Shown piece by piece: positions 42,514 through 50,775 of a stretch of DNA of 64,000 nucleotides. Below the pieces are notes generated by a model. That model made no database searches. It saw nothing but the letters and a program-made list of their open reading frames with translations, and had not been told where the DNA came from. The position numbers and the translations under genes are program-made. Within the stretch, counting starts at the first letter, position 1. Each line of letters begins with the position of its first letter. This DNA is from Pyrinomonadaceae bacterium (GTDB lineage: Bacteria > Acidobacteriota > Blastocatellia > Pyrinomonadales > Pyrinomonadaceae), in NCBI GenBank assembly GCA_021228405.1, contig JAJQRF010000011.1, positions 93,046 through 157,045 of the forward strand, written 5' to 3'.

Positions 42514-42546
42514 GATTTTGGATTTTAGATTTCGGATTTTGGATTT
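42514..42546. repeat. GATTTTG-type direct repeat
   Basis: Tandem units GATTTTG, GATTTTA, GATTTCG, GATTTTG, GATTT between the ferritin-like gene and the acyltransferase gene. Its last unit may donate a TTGGAT -35-like hexamer to the downstream promoter. Confidence 0.7.
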
Positions 42547-42567
42547 GTTATTTTAACTCGCTATAAT
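42539..42567 (+). promoter_or_regulatory. Promoter of the LpxL-like gene
   Basis: TTGGAT (42539-42544), 17-bp spacer, TATAAT (42562-42567), 23 bases before the ATG at 42591. The -10 box is perfect, the -35 weak. Confidence 0.5.
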
Positions 42568-42590
42568 TTCATCGCGCCGTCCTTTTTCAA

Positions 42591-43511
42591 ATGCCCAAGA
42601 AACGCAGTAAATTACAGAGTAAATCCGAGCTTTTCGCGGTGCGTTCGTTGCTCGGTGCGATCGGTGCACTGCCGCTCGAAACTTCGATGAGGTTCGGTAA
42701 ATCGGTCGGCAGATTTTTTGCGAAACGTTTTCCGAAACTGCAAAAAACGGCGCGGAAAAATTTAGAGATCGCGCTTCCCGAATTGTCCGAAGAAGAAAAA
42801 GAACGAATCGTTTTCGGCACATTTGAATCGCTGGGCAGACATCTCGGTTTCGTTTCTCATTTCAGAAAATTCAAGCACGAAGATGTGCGCGGACTGGTCG
42901 AGATCGTCGGGCGCGAGCATTTCGACGCGGCGCACGAAACGGGCAAAGGCATTTTGTTTTTTACGGGACATTTCGGCAGTTGGGAAGTTTTCAACCTGCT
43001 TCCGCCCGCGTTCGGCTTCGATATGAATATTCTCGTCCGCCGCATCGACAATCCGCTCGTCGAAAATTACGTCGATAAAATGCGGACGCGTTTCGGTTCG
43101 GTCACGCTCGACAAAACGCGTTCGGCGCGGACGATGTTCAGGCTTTTGGAAAACGGCAAATTACTCGGCATTCTCGCCGATCTGAACGTGCAGGAACGCG
43201 AAGGCGTTTTCGTCGATTTCTTCGGCGTTCCCGCTTCGACCACGACGAGCATTGCGCGGCTCGCCTTAAAAACCAACGCCATCGTGATGCCCGCCTTCGC
43301 CGTCTGGGAAGAAACGAAACAGAAATACGTCGTCTATCTCGAACCGCCCGTAAATTATGCCGAAGGCGACAATTCCGAAGAAAATATCCGCGACCTGACA
43401 CAAAAGATCACCAACGTCGTCGAAAAATACGTCCGCAAATATCCCGAACAATGGCTTTGGATTCACAAACGCTGGAACACAAGACCGAAAGGCGAAAAAG
43501 GTTTGTATTAA
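42591..43511 (+). CDS. LpxL/HtrB-type lysophospholipid acyltransferase
   Basis: A 306-aa membrane-associated acyltransferase that adds a secondary acyl chain to lipid A precursors or related lipids. Motifs: the active-site FTGHFGSWEVFN (HxxxxE), ILVRRIDNPLVENYV, LLGILADLNVQEREGVFVDFFGVPA and the C-terminal YPEQWLWIHKRWNTRP. An N-terminal amphipathic helix (LLGAIGALPLETSMRFG) replaces a clear membrane anchor. Its presence supports an outer membrane. Confidence 0.9.
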   Translation: MPKKRSKLQSKSELFAVRSLLGAIGALPLETSMRFGKSVGRFFAKRFPKLQKTARKNLEIALPELSEEEKERIVFGTFESLGRHLGFVSHFRKFKHEDVRGLVEIVGREHFDAAHETGKGILFFTGHFGSWEVFNLLPPAFGFDMNILVRRIDNPLVENYVDKMRTRFGSVTLDKTRSARTMFRLLENGKLLGILADLNVQEREGVFVDFFGVPASTTTSIARLALKTNAIVMPAFAVWEETKQKYVVYLEPPVNYAEGDNSEENIRDLTQKITNVVEKYVRKYPEQWLWIHKRWNTRPKGEKGLY

Positions 43512-43566
43512 CGGCGGTTTGAGGTGAAATCGAACTGCGCTCCGATCTTTCCAATGTAAAAAAAAT

Positions 43567-43642
43567 GCTGCCCGCGAAAAAGCGCGAAAAAGAAACAATT
43601 AATCTTTCTTTTTTTCGTGTCCTTTCGCATTTATTCGCGGAC
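43567..43642. repeat. Degenerate CACGAAA-type palindrome
   Basis: CCGCGAAAAAGCGCGAAAAAG faces TTTTTTTCGTGTCCTTTCGC followed by TTATTCGCGG. Pairing is imperfect. It sits between converging genes and resembles the element at 6398-6474. Confidence 0.6.
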
Positions 43643-43670
43643 AATTATTTTTTTCTCAACTAACCTTATT

Positions 43671-44246
43671 TTATCTTCCCAAAAACACTCGATTCCATTC
43701 TCTGGCAAATCCTGCAAAGCCTCCGTTTCTGAAGGCGAACATTGTTCTGACGGTATTCAGCGAAGCCGTCGCGTCGCCGTCGTTGCGGATGCCGAAGGGC
43801 AACCCGACACCTGCAAGCTGACGTTCATACGCGTCGATCTCGCGTTCGGCATCCGCCAACGTGCCGTCCGTGTAACTGTTCGGACCGCCCGCCGTGCCGT
43901 GCCGCGTGTCCGTAAAGCTGATTAAAATATGTCCCCAAGACCTTCCCGTTCCCCAACGGTCGATGTTTGCTTCGACCAAACCGTCGTTTGAAACAGTGAT
44001 CTTTGTTCGATACAAAAATTCGACGATCGCGCACCAACTGAAGGCTTTTTCGTCGGTATTTGTGCCGTAATGGGTGTTGTCGCTGATGCGGTATAAAATA
44101 TCGCCGAACTCGGACATTTTTATCGTGCCGAGCAGGTTCATACGGTCAACCACCAGCCATTCCGCCCTCGTTCTTAACTCGGCTTGCCGGCTGCTGCTGA
44201 CATAATTATACGGATTGTATGGAAATCTTTGATGATTGTTTGACAT
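43671..44246 (-). CDS. Protein of unknown function
   Basis: A 191-aa soluble protein starting MSNNHQRFPYNPYNYVSS. The start at 44246 has an AAGGAG site at ideal spacing; a much longer frame upstream is unlikely to be coding. The middle (GDILYRISDNTHYGTNTDEKAFSWCAIVEFLYR) and end (GGFAGFAREWNRVFLG) look conserved-like but are not recognised. HGTAGGPNSYTDGTL recalls a loop in secreted or phage-like proteins. No signal peptide. Confidence 0.6.
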   Translation of the reverse strand: MSNNHQRFPYNPYNYVSSSRQAELRTRAEWLVVDRMNLLGTIKMSEFGDILYRISDNTHYGTNTDEKAFSWCAIVEFLYRTKITVSNDGLVEANIDRWGTGRSWGHILISFTDTRHGTAGGPNSYTDGTLADAEREIDAYERQLAGVGLPFGIRNDGDATASLNTVRTMFAFRNGGFAGFAREWNRVFLGR

Positions 44247-44571
44247 TCGTTTACTCCTTGTTCTTATTCCTTGAAAATTATTGTTTTTCCCTCTCCGACC
44301 ATAACCGTCCGCGCTTTCCAGAGCGGTAAAAGTTTTTAGCAGGGAGTTCAAAAAACGGTATAAATATATTTTTAATATTTCGTTGACGTAAGAAACCAAG
44401 ATTTTTTGCAGGATGATTTGCCGGATACAGTTCGATATGAATTATGGGTAAGAAAATTGACTGCGAATTTTTACAAGTGACCCTGAATTAATAAACAGCG
44501 TTCAGAGTTCCGCCTTGAGGCGGATTTTCGCTAAATAAAGGAATTATAAAGAAGGAACCGTGAACGTTTAA
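44247..44571. other. Intergenic stretch with a small hairpin
   Basis: No gene seen. TCCGCC-TTGA-GGCGGA (44509-44524) followed by TTTT is a compact hairpin, read on the plus strand; on the minus strand it lies just after the HTH gene and may help end its transcript. The rest is AT-rich leader sequence of the 43671-44246 gene. Confidence 0.45.
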
Positions 44572-44925
44572 TTATTCCTTGTGTTTCAATTCCTTCAAAA
44601 ATTCTTCGACATCGCCGAGCTTTTCGAGCGGAATATCCTTCATCAGCTTGTTTATTTCGGTCGTTTTTTCGCGGCGCAGAGCGTTCAAAGCGTGCGTTTC
44701 GGGCAAAGCCTCTTCACCTTCCTTTTCGCGCCATTCAAAAAAATCATTCGGTGTGCAGTTCAGCGCACGGCACAGCTTTTCGAGATTTTTAACCTTGATA
44801 TTCGTCACATAGAAATTATAAATATTGACCGCTGACGACCGCGTAAACCCGTTATTTTCCATAAAGATCAACGCTTTTTGGATATTGCGAACGGTAAAAA
44901 CTCTTCTGATATTGAAAACCAACAT
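44572..44925 (-). CDS. Small HTH transcriptional regulator (Xre-like)
   Basis: A 117-aa DNA-binding protein. The helix-turn-helix covers VRNIQKALIFMENNGFTRSSAVNIYN and the recognition and support helices KVKNLEKLCRALNCTPNDFFEWRE, typical of the Cro/C1 family seen in many environmental bacteria. The C-terminal tail (about 75-117) is a charged helical pair that may dimerise (LRREKTTEINKLMKDIPLEKL). ATG at 44925 has an AGGAAGG site. Upstream lies the 21-bp repeat array, a possible target. Confidence 0.8.
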   Translation of the reverse strand: MLVFNIRRVFTVRNIQKALIFMENNGFTRSSAVNIYNFYVTNIKVKNLEKLCRALNCTPNDFFEWREKEGEEALPETHALNALRREKTTEINKLMKDIPLEKLGDVEEFLKELKHKE

Positions 44926-45146
44926 ACTTTTCACCTTCCTCAGATAAACTAGATTAAATCAAATGAAGTAAAATTCTAAATTTTGCATTATAAATTCTAA
45001 ATTAATACGTGATTGAAAAATGATTCGGTTTATTCCAAGATAATTTAGAATGACGAATTTAGAATTTAATATTGTTTCTTAAATCCAAAGTATTATTCAA
45101 AACATTCTATGTAAATACTAGTTGTATTTTCGATATTTTTTGAATA

Positions 45147-45376
45147 AATTGCATTTATTATGAATGGAATTACATTTATTTATGTCTAATTCATATATGT
45201 TTTTGTCTAAATTACATCTATTATTATGTTAATTGCATTTATTTTTATTGTAATTATATCTGTTTTTGTCTGAATCAGATTTATTTTTATGTAATTTACA
45301 TTTATTTTGTTGGAATTTACATTTATCTTTGCAGAAAACATATATAATTTTGCGGAAAATACATACAAGATTAACT
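45147..45376. repeat. AT-rich tandem array of about eleven 21-bp degenerate units
   Basis: Unit starts (AATT-like) fall at 45147, 45168, 45188, 45209, 45231, 45252, 45273, 45293, 45314, 45335 and 45356: average spacing 20.9 bases, two turns of B-DNA. A typical unit is AATTACATTTATTTATGTCT-like, with A and T tracts on the same helix face, so intrinsic bending is expected. On the minus strand the units read as seven-residue repeats (KINVNSN, KINVNYI), but this frame has no ribosome site or protein-like composition and is probably not translated. The array lies 220 bases upstream of the HTH gene; the 220 bases between are very AT-rich and hold no gene. Plausible roles are a regulator or partition-protein binding array or a promoter bend. 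Confidence 0.8.
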
Positions 45377-45515
45377 TATTTTCATACAATTCGGAATATT
45401 CAAGGCATATTACTTTGAGCAAAAACCGTCTTGAGAAGATATTTTGAAGGCGTTTAGAGTTCAAGATTAATCTTGTATTGCCAAACTAAAGTTTGAACTC
45501 TTAACATAAGGTTGA

Positions 45516-46487
45516 TTATTTACAATTTAGGGCTTCGTTTTTGAACCATTCGACAAATTTCGGAATTCCTTCTTCGATCTTTTTCGTCGGATTGTAGTTT
45601 AAGAGTTCTTTCGCCTTTGAAATGTCGGCAAACGTGACGGGAACATCGCCGGGCTGCATCGGTTTGCGTTCGATGACGGCTTTTTTACCGAGATTTTCCT
45701 CTAAAAGCGCGATCAAAGTTTTTAATTCGACCGTTTCGGATTCGCCGAGATTGAAAATCTCGTAATTCGTCCGGTCATAATCGACCGCGGCGCGCACGCC
45801 CTGGATAATATCATCGATAAAAGTGTAATCGCGGCGCGTCTTGCCGTCGCCGAACATCGGGATCGGTTTATTTTCCCAGATCAATCTCGAAAATTTGTGA
45901 ATCGCCAGATCGGGACGCTGACGTGCGCCGTAAACCGTGAAAAAGCGCAGACAAATGGTGCGGATGTCGTAAAGATGCGAAAAAGTGTGACACAAAAGTT
46001 CGCCCGCCGCTTTGGTCGCGGCATAGGGCGAGATCGTCTGCGAAATATTGTCGGTTTCGGAAAAAGGAATCTTTGAATTGATGCCGTAAACACTCGACGA
46101 CGAGCCGAAAACGAATTGCTTCACGCCGAAATCCTTCGCCGCTTCGAGCAGATTCAACGTTCCGCAAACGTTGACCTGCGTGTAAAGTTTCGGATTCAGA
46201 AGCGAAGGGCGCACGCCCGCCCAAGCCGCGAGATGAACGACCGCATCGAATTTGTTTGCGGCAAAGATTTTTTCGAGCGTTCCGGCGCAGGTTATGTCCG
46301 TTTCGTATAGCCGAAAGTTTTCGTGGTCGGTGAAACCCGAAATGTTATGACGTTTGATCGCGGGCGCGTAAAATTCGTTGAAATTATCTACGACGGAAAC
46401 GTTCCAAACGCCTTCGTCAAGCAGTTTTCCAACCAGATGGGAGCCGATAAACCCGGCTCCGCCCGTTACTAAAATATTCTTTTTCAC
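45516..46487 (-). CDS. NAD-dependent sugar-nucleotide epimerase
   Basis: A 323-aa extended short-chain dehydrogenase: the Rossmann loop VTGGAGFIGSHLVGKLL, VVHLAAWAGVRPS, GSSSSVYG and the catalytic PYAATKAAGE (YxxxK). The length and the AAWAGVRPS/PYAATK pattern fit UDP-glucuronate or UDP-glucose 4-epimerases. It may act with the UDP-sugar dehydrogenase and WecB (11.9-15.5 kb) in surface glycan synthesis. A GAGTTCAA/TTTGAACTC inverted repeat with a palindromic AAGATTAATCTT core lies downstream (45456-45501). Confidence 0.88.
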   Translation of the reverse strand: MKKNILVTGGAGFIGSHLVGKLLDEGVWNVSVVDNFNEFYAPAIKRHNISGFTDHENFRLYETDITCAGTLEKIFAANKFDAVVHLAAWAGVRPSLLNPKLYTQVNVCGTLNLLEAAKDFGVKQFVFGSSSSVYGINSKIPFSETDNISQTISPYAATKAAGELLCHTFSHLYDIRTICLRFFTVYGARQRPDLAIHKFSRLIWENKPIPMFGDGKTRRDYTFIDDIIQGVRAAVDYDRTNYEIFNLGESETVELKTLIALLEENLGKKAVIERKPMQPGDVPVTFADISKAKELLNYNPTKKIEEGIPKFVEWFKNEALNCK

Positions 46488-46561
46488 TTTATTTTGATGA
46501 ACTCAAGCTTCCGAAATTAATGAAGAAAATTAACATAATCCTTAAGGGCTTCGCAAAAACA

Positions 46562-47410
46562 TTAATTCAAAAACCGCTGTTTCGCGTGAAAACGATGCAG
46601 AATCTCTTCTAAAAAACCTTCGTAAGTAAAGGTTTGCAGATCGTAATTCGGTTTGAGTTTGTGCATTAAGGGAAGCGCGATGCGCCACGCCATCCAGAGC
46701 CGCTGGCGTTCGGTCAAATCCCAGCGGCGGCGCAGAAACGATTCGACGACTTCGATCTCGCTTTCGCTCAAAAGCGCGACGTTCGTCTGAAAATCCGTCC
46801 GTTTCTGAACGCGCCGAAACGCCGCGTCGCTGATCGGATTTGAAAAGGTTTCGGCAAACGTCGGTGCTTCGTCCAGACGTTCACGAATCACGACCGTGCC
46901 CGCAAACATATCGCCGATGCGCTGGTCACGGCTGTTCAAAAAGATCGAGATCAACCCGACCGAATAGATCGGAAAACCGATGCCGGGAAGCGCGTCGAAA
47001 ATCCGCAAAAGATTTCGCGCGATCGCTTCCCAGATCGTGATCGGGCGACCGTCTTCACGAATCACGCGCAGCTTCAACAATCTTTTTCCCGGCGTTTGCC
47101 CGTTCCAAAGCCATTCAAAAAGCATAAAATATCCCGAAAATATCAGAAATATAACGATCACCATAATTGCCAGCGTCCATTTCGGCATCTCGGTCAGCAG
47201 GTTATCAGGCTCATCGAAAGAATTTAATTTGATTCCCGTCAGGCTCAAAAATCCCCAGACGATCATAAAGATCGAAAGATATTGAATGAAATGATCGATG
47301 GCGACCGCCAGAAAACGATTTCCGATCGAAGCCAGTGCAAAAGCGAGCGGCACGCGTTCAGGCGTTTCGATAATCAAAGTTTCCTCGGTTTCGATGATTG
47401 GTTGCGACAT
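46562..47410 (-). CDS. RDD family membrane protein
   Basis: A 282-aa protein with an RDD domain (residues about 20-190): the first helix starts IGNRFLAVAIDHFI (Arg and Asp of the RDD motif), then WLWNGQTPGKRLLKLRVIREDG and the second Asp motif DQRIGDMFAGTVVI. About four membrane helices. The C-terminal ~90 residues are a soluble helical tail of unknown role (VESFLRRRWDLTERQR). Function is not established; transport or membrane protein maturation has been suggested for relatives. The gene diverges from ribH. Confidence 0.85.
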   Translation of the reverse strand: MSQPIIETEETLIIETPERVPLAFALASIGNRFLAVAIDHFIQYLSIFMIVWGFLSLTGIKLNSFDEPDNLLTEMPKWTLAIMVIVIFLIFSGYFMLFEWLWNGQTPGKRLLKLRVIREDGRPITIWEAIARNLLRIFDALPGIGFPIYSVGLISIFLNSRDQRIGDMFAGTVVIRERLDEAPTFAETFSNPISDAAFRRVQKRTDFQTNVALLSESEIEVVESFLRRRWDLTERQRLWMAWRIALPLMHKLKPNYDLQTFTYEGFLEEILHRFHAKQRFLN

Positions 47411-47557
47411 TTTCGATTTAATTTACTGCAAACTTTCGACAAAAGACATTATCGGCGAAACGGCGCATTTTTGTAAAACGATTTTTCTGCTTGTCATCGA
47501 GTTTGACGTTTTCTATACTTAAAAACAGCGATTTTGCTTGTTCGGAGAGAAAAAGTC

Positions 47558-48079
47558 TTGCAGCCAAGAATTCATCAGGGAAGATTAACGGCAGAAGGTT
47601 TCAGATTTGCGATTGTGGTTTCGCGCTGGAACGATTTTCTGACATCGAAATTGGTCGAAGGTGCGCTCGACGCGCTCGAAAGGCTCGGTGCAAAGGAAGA
47701 TTCGGTCGAGATTTTCAAAGTTCCGGGTTCGTTCGAGCTTCCGCTGACGGCGTTGAAAGCCGCGCAAAGCGGAAAATTCGATGCGATTATCGGCATCGGA
47801 ACGGTCATTCGCGGTGAAACGCCGCATTTCGACTACGTTGCGGGCGAAGCCGCCAAAGGTTTGGCAGGTGCTTCGATGCAGACGGGTGTTCCGATTCTTT
47901 TCGGCGTGGTCACGACCGATACGCTCGAACAAGCGATCAACCGCACCGGCGTAAAAGCCGGCAACAAAGGTTTTGAAGCCGCAATGTCGGCGGTCGAAAT
48001 TGTAAATTTATATAAGGAAATGGGCGGCGGAAAAAACGAACCGAAAGCTAAGGAAAAAGTTTTCCCGCACGTCGTTTGA
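47558..48079 (+). CDS. ribH: 6,7-Dimethyl-8-ribityllumazine synthase
   Basis: Condenses 5-amino-6-ribitylaminouracil with 3,4-dihydroxy-2-butanone 4-phosphate in riboflavin synthesis; forms 60-mer or decamer shells. 173 aa. Motifs: FAIVVSRWNDFLTSKLVEGALDALERLGA, KVPGSFELPLTALKAA, AIIGIGTVIRGETPHFDYVAGEAAKGL, and GVVTTDTLEQAINRTG; the catalytic His is in TPHFDYV. I chose the TTG at 47558, which follows GGAGAG, over the upstream TTG at 47534. The extra C-terminal tail is Lys-rich. nusB follows after 18 bases, a very common pairing. Confidence 0.94.
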   Translation: MQPRIHQGRLTAEGFRFAIVVSRWNDFLTSKLVEGALDALERLGAKEDSVEIFKVPGSFELPLTALKAAQSGKFDAIIGIGTVIRGETPHFDYVAGEAAKGLAGASMQTGVPILFGVVTTDTLEQAINRTGVKAGNKGFEAAMSAVEIVNLYKEMGGGKNEPKAKEKVFPHVV

Positions 48080-48097
48080 TAAGCAGTAAAAAGTTTT

Positions 48098-48559
48098 ATG
48101 GGAACACGGCGTAAAGCGCGTGAATGCGCTTTGCAGATGTTATTTGCAGCAGATGTTGCCAAAACGCAAACGCGCGTTTTGACAGCCAATTATTGGAATG
48201 AACTCGGCGAAGAAGCACTCGACGAAAAGACACAGGAGTTTTCAAACAATCTCGTGATCGGAACGCTTCGCGAGATTACGGCAATCGACGACAAAATTCG
48301 CACCCGCGCCGAACATTGGCGCATTGAGCGAATGGCGATTGTTGACCGAAACGTGCTTCGTCTGGCGGTTTTCGAGTTTCTCTTTGAAGACACGCCGCAC
48401 ACGGTCGTCATCAACGAAGCCCTCGAAATCGCCCGGCGTTTTTCAACCTTTGAAGCAACCCAATTTATCAACGGCATTCTCGATGCAATCAAACACGATC
48501 TTGAAAAAGCCGCAAAAAAGCCTGACGGCAACGGAAAATCACACGCTTCTTCGCTTTAA
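48098..48559 (+). CDS. nusB: Transcription antitermination protein NusB
   Basis: RNA-binding antitermination factor that with S10 binds BoxA in rRNA leaders. The 153-aa protein has RRKARECALQMLFAADVA at the N-terminus, VDRNVLRLAVFEFLFEDTPHTVVINEALEIARRFS and the C-terminal FINGILDAI. It lies directly after ribH in the usual order. The next gene starts 22 bases downstream. Confidence 0.93.
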   Translation: MGTRRKARECALQMLFAADVAKTQTRVLTANYWNELGEEALDEKTQEFSNNLVIGTLREITAIDDKIRTRAEHWRIERMAIVDRNVLRLAVFEFLFEDTPHTVVINEALEIARRFSTFEATQFINGILDAIKHDLEKAAKKPDGNGKSHASSL

Positions 48560-48580
48560 AAATTTTCCGTCAAGGGAAAA

Positions 48581-49765
48581 ATGAACGAACTGCAAACAGA
48601 TTTTATCCGCCAAACCGTTGCCGAAATCGAAACTCTCGCCGTTAAAATTCAAACAGAAAATCCTTCTCCCGAATTTCTACAGGAAATATTCCGCAAGCTT
48701 CATTCGATCAAAGGAACGGCGCAGGTTTTCGGAATGAACAAAGTCGCCGAACTTGCCCATAAGCTCGAAGACGCGGCGGCTTCCGAACATTTTCAAACGA
48801 TCTTGCCCGACGGTTTCGCATTTCTGAAAAAATCGCTCGAAAACGAAGCCTTTCAGATTCCCGATTCATTCAACCAAAAATTAAACGGCTCTCAGCCGAA
48901 GGCAACTCCCGAAAATGCAAAACTTTTTGAAAAAATCCCGCACCAATTTACCGCCCAGCTTTCCGAAAGCGAAAGATCGAAACTGAACTCTTTGCTCGAA
49001 CACGGCAATTCTTTGTTTGTTTTTGAAATAGGTTTCGAGCCGCCCGAATTTCTCGAAGGATTTAAGGGATTTCGCCATAATTTGGAAAAGAAGGGCGAGA
49101 TCGTCGCCTCGCTTCCGTGTCCGAAATTTTCTGCCGAAAGCAAGATCGGCTTTCAGATCATTTTTGCCACGACCGAAAATATTAACGAAACGATTGACAG
49201 TTCGCCTGCCGAAATCGTTTTTCAAACGCCCGAAGATCATTTTGACCGACTCGAAAAGCTGATCGCCCGGATCGTCGCTCACGGAAACGAGCTTGCCGCA
49301 AAACTCGTCAAACGCATTGATTTTCAGATACATCTCGACGCTCGAACAAGGTCGCCGAAAACCTTAAAATTAATTTTTGAAATCCTTTTGCATCTCGTCC
49401 GCAACGCCGTCGATCACGGCATCGATAAAAACGGGAAAGTTGAAATTTCGATAAAAACAATCGAAAATAAGTTGATTTTGCGCGTTTCGGACAACGGGAA
49501 AGGCTTGGATTTGTCGCAAATTCGGGCAAAGGCAATTGAAAAAAATATGATCGCGGAAAATGTCGATTTGTCCGCAGAAGAGTTGAAAAACTTCATTTTT
49601 CAACCGGATTTTTCAACGGCTGAAACGATTTCGGAAATTTCCGGTCGCGGAATCGGACTCGATGCCGTCAAAAATTTAGTCGAGAATGCAAACGGCAAGA
49701 TCAGCGTCGAAAGCGTCGAAAAAACCGGAACGGCTTTCGAGATTTTTCTGCCCGGGATAATATGA
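48581..49765 (+). CDS. Short CheA-like histidine kinase (Hpt plus ATPase only)
   Basis: A 394-aa protein. Residues about 5-100 are an Hpt domain with the phosphorylatable H41 in IFRKLHSIKGTAQVFGM. Residues about 105-215 have no recognised motif. Residues about 225-394 are a CheA-type HATPase: HLVRNAVDHGIDKNGK (N box), SDNGKGLDL (G1), ISGRGIGLDAVKN (G2) and GTAFEIFLPG. The CheW-like regulatory domain and the canonical dimerisation domain are absent, and no response regulator or receptor is adjacent. It may transfer phosphate to a receiver encoded elsewhere. A four-base overlap (ATGA) couples it to the next gene. Confidence 0.85.
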   Translation: MNELQTDFIRQTVAEIETLAVKIQTENPSPEFLQEIFRKLHSIKGTAQVFGMNKVAELAHKLEDAAASEHFQTILPDGFAFLKKSLENEAFQIPDSFNQKLNGSQPKATPENAKLFEKIPHQFTAQLSESERSKLNSLLEHGNSLFVFEIGFEPPEFLEGFKGFRHNLEKKGEIVASLPCPKFSAESKIGFQIIFATTENINETIDSSPAEIVFQTPEDHFDRLEKLIARIVAHGNELAAKLVKRIDFQIHLDARTRSPKTLKLIFEILLHLVRNAVDHGIDKNGKVEISIKTIENKLILRVSDNGKGLDLSQIRAKAIEKNMIAENVDLSAEELKNFIFQPDFSTAETISEISGRGIGLDAVKNLVENANGKISVESVEKTGTAFEIFLPGII

Positions 49766-50385
49766 AACAACGATTTGGACAAACTTTTACGGATTTTTTT
49801 TCGCTCGAAAGATTCTGTTTGTGTGCGTTCATCGTTTTATTTTTGACATTTTCCGTTATCGCTCAAGATTTACCCGGTAAAATTCGCGGCTACAAAGTTT
49901 TTAAAGCCGGGATCGCCGTCAAAAATTCGGTTGAAAAATCTGTAAAAACCGATAAATCCGAAGCTTTTGTCAAAATCGGTGAGCCTGTTTTGGCGGATGT
50001 TTCGTTGAGCGGAATCACTTTCGAACTTTTCGCCGAACTCGAATCCGTCGAACAAAACGGCACAATCGATTTTCTGATGTTTAAAGATTTCCGCGTCAAC
50101 GGCTTGGCAGTCGAAGTCGAAGAATATAAAAATTCCTTTTCCTTCAAAAAAAATGAACCGCTCGTTTTGCCGAAACCTGCGCGTATCTTTTTATCAACTC
50201 CGCAAACTCTGCGCGGCGCATACAAAGAGATCAGAGATTCAAAAGACGAATGGCTCGTGACGGGCAGAGTTTTCGTGTTCGGAAAATTCAAAAAATTCGG
50301 TTTTTCGTTCAAACGCGTCATTCCCGTCGAAATAAATCTCAAGATCAAAAATCCGCTCAGACAGAATTTCTCGCAATCTGATTGA
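49762..50385 (+). CDS. Secreted protein coupled to the CheA-like kinase
   Basis: A 207-aa exported protein with a signal peptide (FCLCAFIVLFLTFSVIAQ, ending near residue 35). The mature part is beta-rich, opening with DLPGKIRGYKVFKAG and then GEPVLADVSLSGITFEL and GRVFVFGKFKKFGFSFKRV. No family recognised. The ATG overlaps the kinase stop, which suggests that the two work together, for example as envelope sensor and cytoplasmic kinase (inference). Confidence 0.65.
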   Translation: MKQRFGQTFTDFFSLERFCLCAFIVLFLTFSVIAQDLPGKIRGYKVFKAGIAVKNSVEKSVKTDKSEAFVKIGEPVLADVSLSGITFELFAELESVEQNGTIDFLMFKDFRVNGLAVEVEEYKNSFSFKKNEPLVLPKPARIFLSTPQTLRGAYKEIRDSKDEWLVTGRVFVFGKFKKFGFSFKRVIPVEINLKIKNPLRQNFSQSD

Positions 50386-50492
50386 TGAAAAAACACAAAT
50401 TCGGTCAAAAAGAAAAACTCCTTTTTTCACACAAAATACACGATTTTTCTCAAGTTGTTCATTATCAAAAACTTAAAAGTTTTCGCCATTTC

Positions 50493-50508
50493 TGGCACAC
50501 CCATTGCG
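50493..50508 (+). promoter_or_regulatory. Sigma-54 (RpoN) promoter of a small transcript
   Basis: TGGCACACCCATTGCG: TGGCAC and TTGC elements, GG at 50494-50495 and GC at 50506-50507 with correct 10-base gap. Expected start near 50519. The stretch before it (50386-50492) has no gene and may hold activator sites. Confidence 0.75.
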
Positions 50509-50518
50509 AATATATACA

Positions 50519-50673
50519 GCGTCCGCAACGCTCGGCGGATGTGAATGTAAATGCTGACTACATTCTCGCTTGTTACACTTAGATTCTTTGAATCAAACCT
50601 GTTTTACTTTGGACAACTGCTTCACTTTACTCACGCGGAAAAAAAGGTCAGGAACTCGGCTTGACCTTTTTTT
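50519..50673 (+). ncRNA. Candidate sigma-54-dependent small RNA
   Basis: About 155 nt between a sigma-54 promoter and a strong terminator with no convincing coding sequence. It contains a 7-bp hairpin CGTCCGC/GCGGATG (50520-50541), AATGT/ACATT pairing, a perfect GATTC-TTT-GAATC hairpin (50582-50594) and the terminator stem. A 13-codon GTG frame (50540-50581) has no ribosome site. I know no Rfam family that matches. It could regulate the downstream kgd gene or act in trans. Confidence 0.55.
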
Positions 50674-50676
50674 ATT
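50641..50676 (+). terminator. Rho-independent terminator of the candidate sRNA
   Basis: GGTCAGG (50646-50652) pairs with CTTGACC (50660-50666, one G-U) with a 7-nt loop, preceded by a run of A and followed by seven T. Confidence 0.9.
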
Positions 50677-50775
50677 TTAAATTTCAGACATTTCCACGCA
50701 GACATTTACTAATTTAGCTTCATTTGCGATAAAATTATCGTTTGCACTCAAAGTGTAAAACTGAGGTTAATAATT

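Noticed and set aside
45207..45464. 85-residue minus-strand open frame with seven-residue repeats (KINVN)
   Set aside because: It is a by-product of the 21-bp repeat array; it has no ribosome site and extreme Ile/Asn/Lys bias.
50540..50581. 13-codon peptide (VNVNADYILACYT) in the candidate sRNA
   Set aside because: No ribosome site, and it overlaps the predicted 5' hairpin; kept as RNA.
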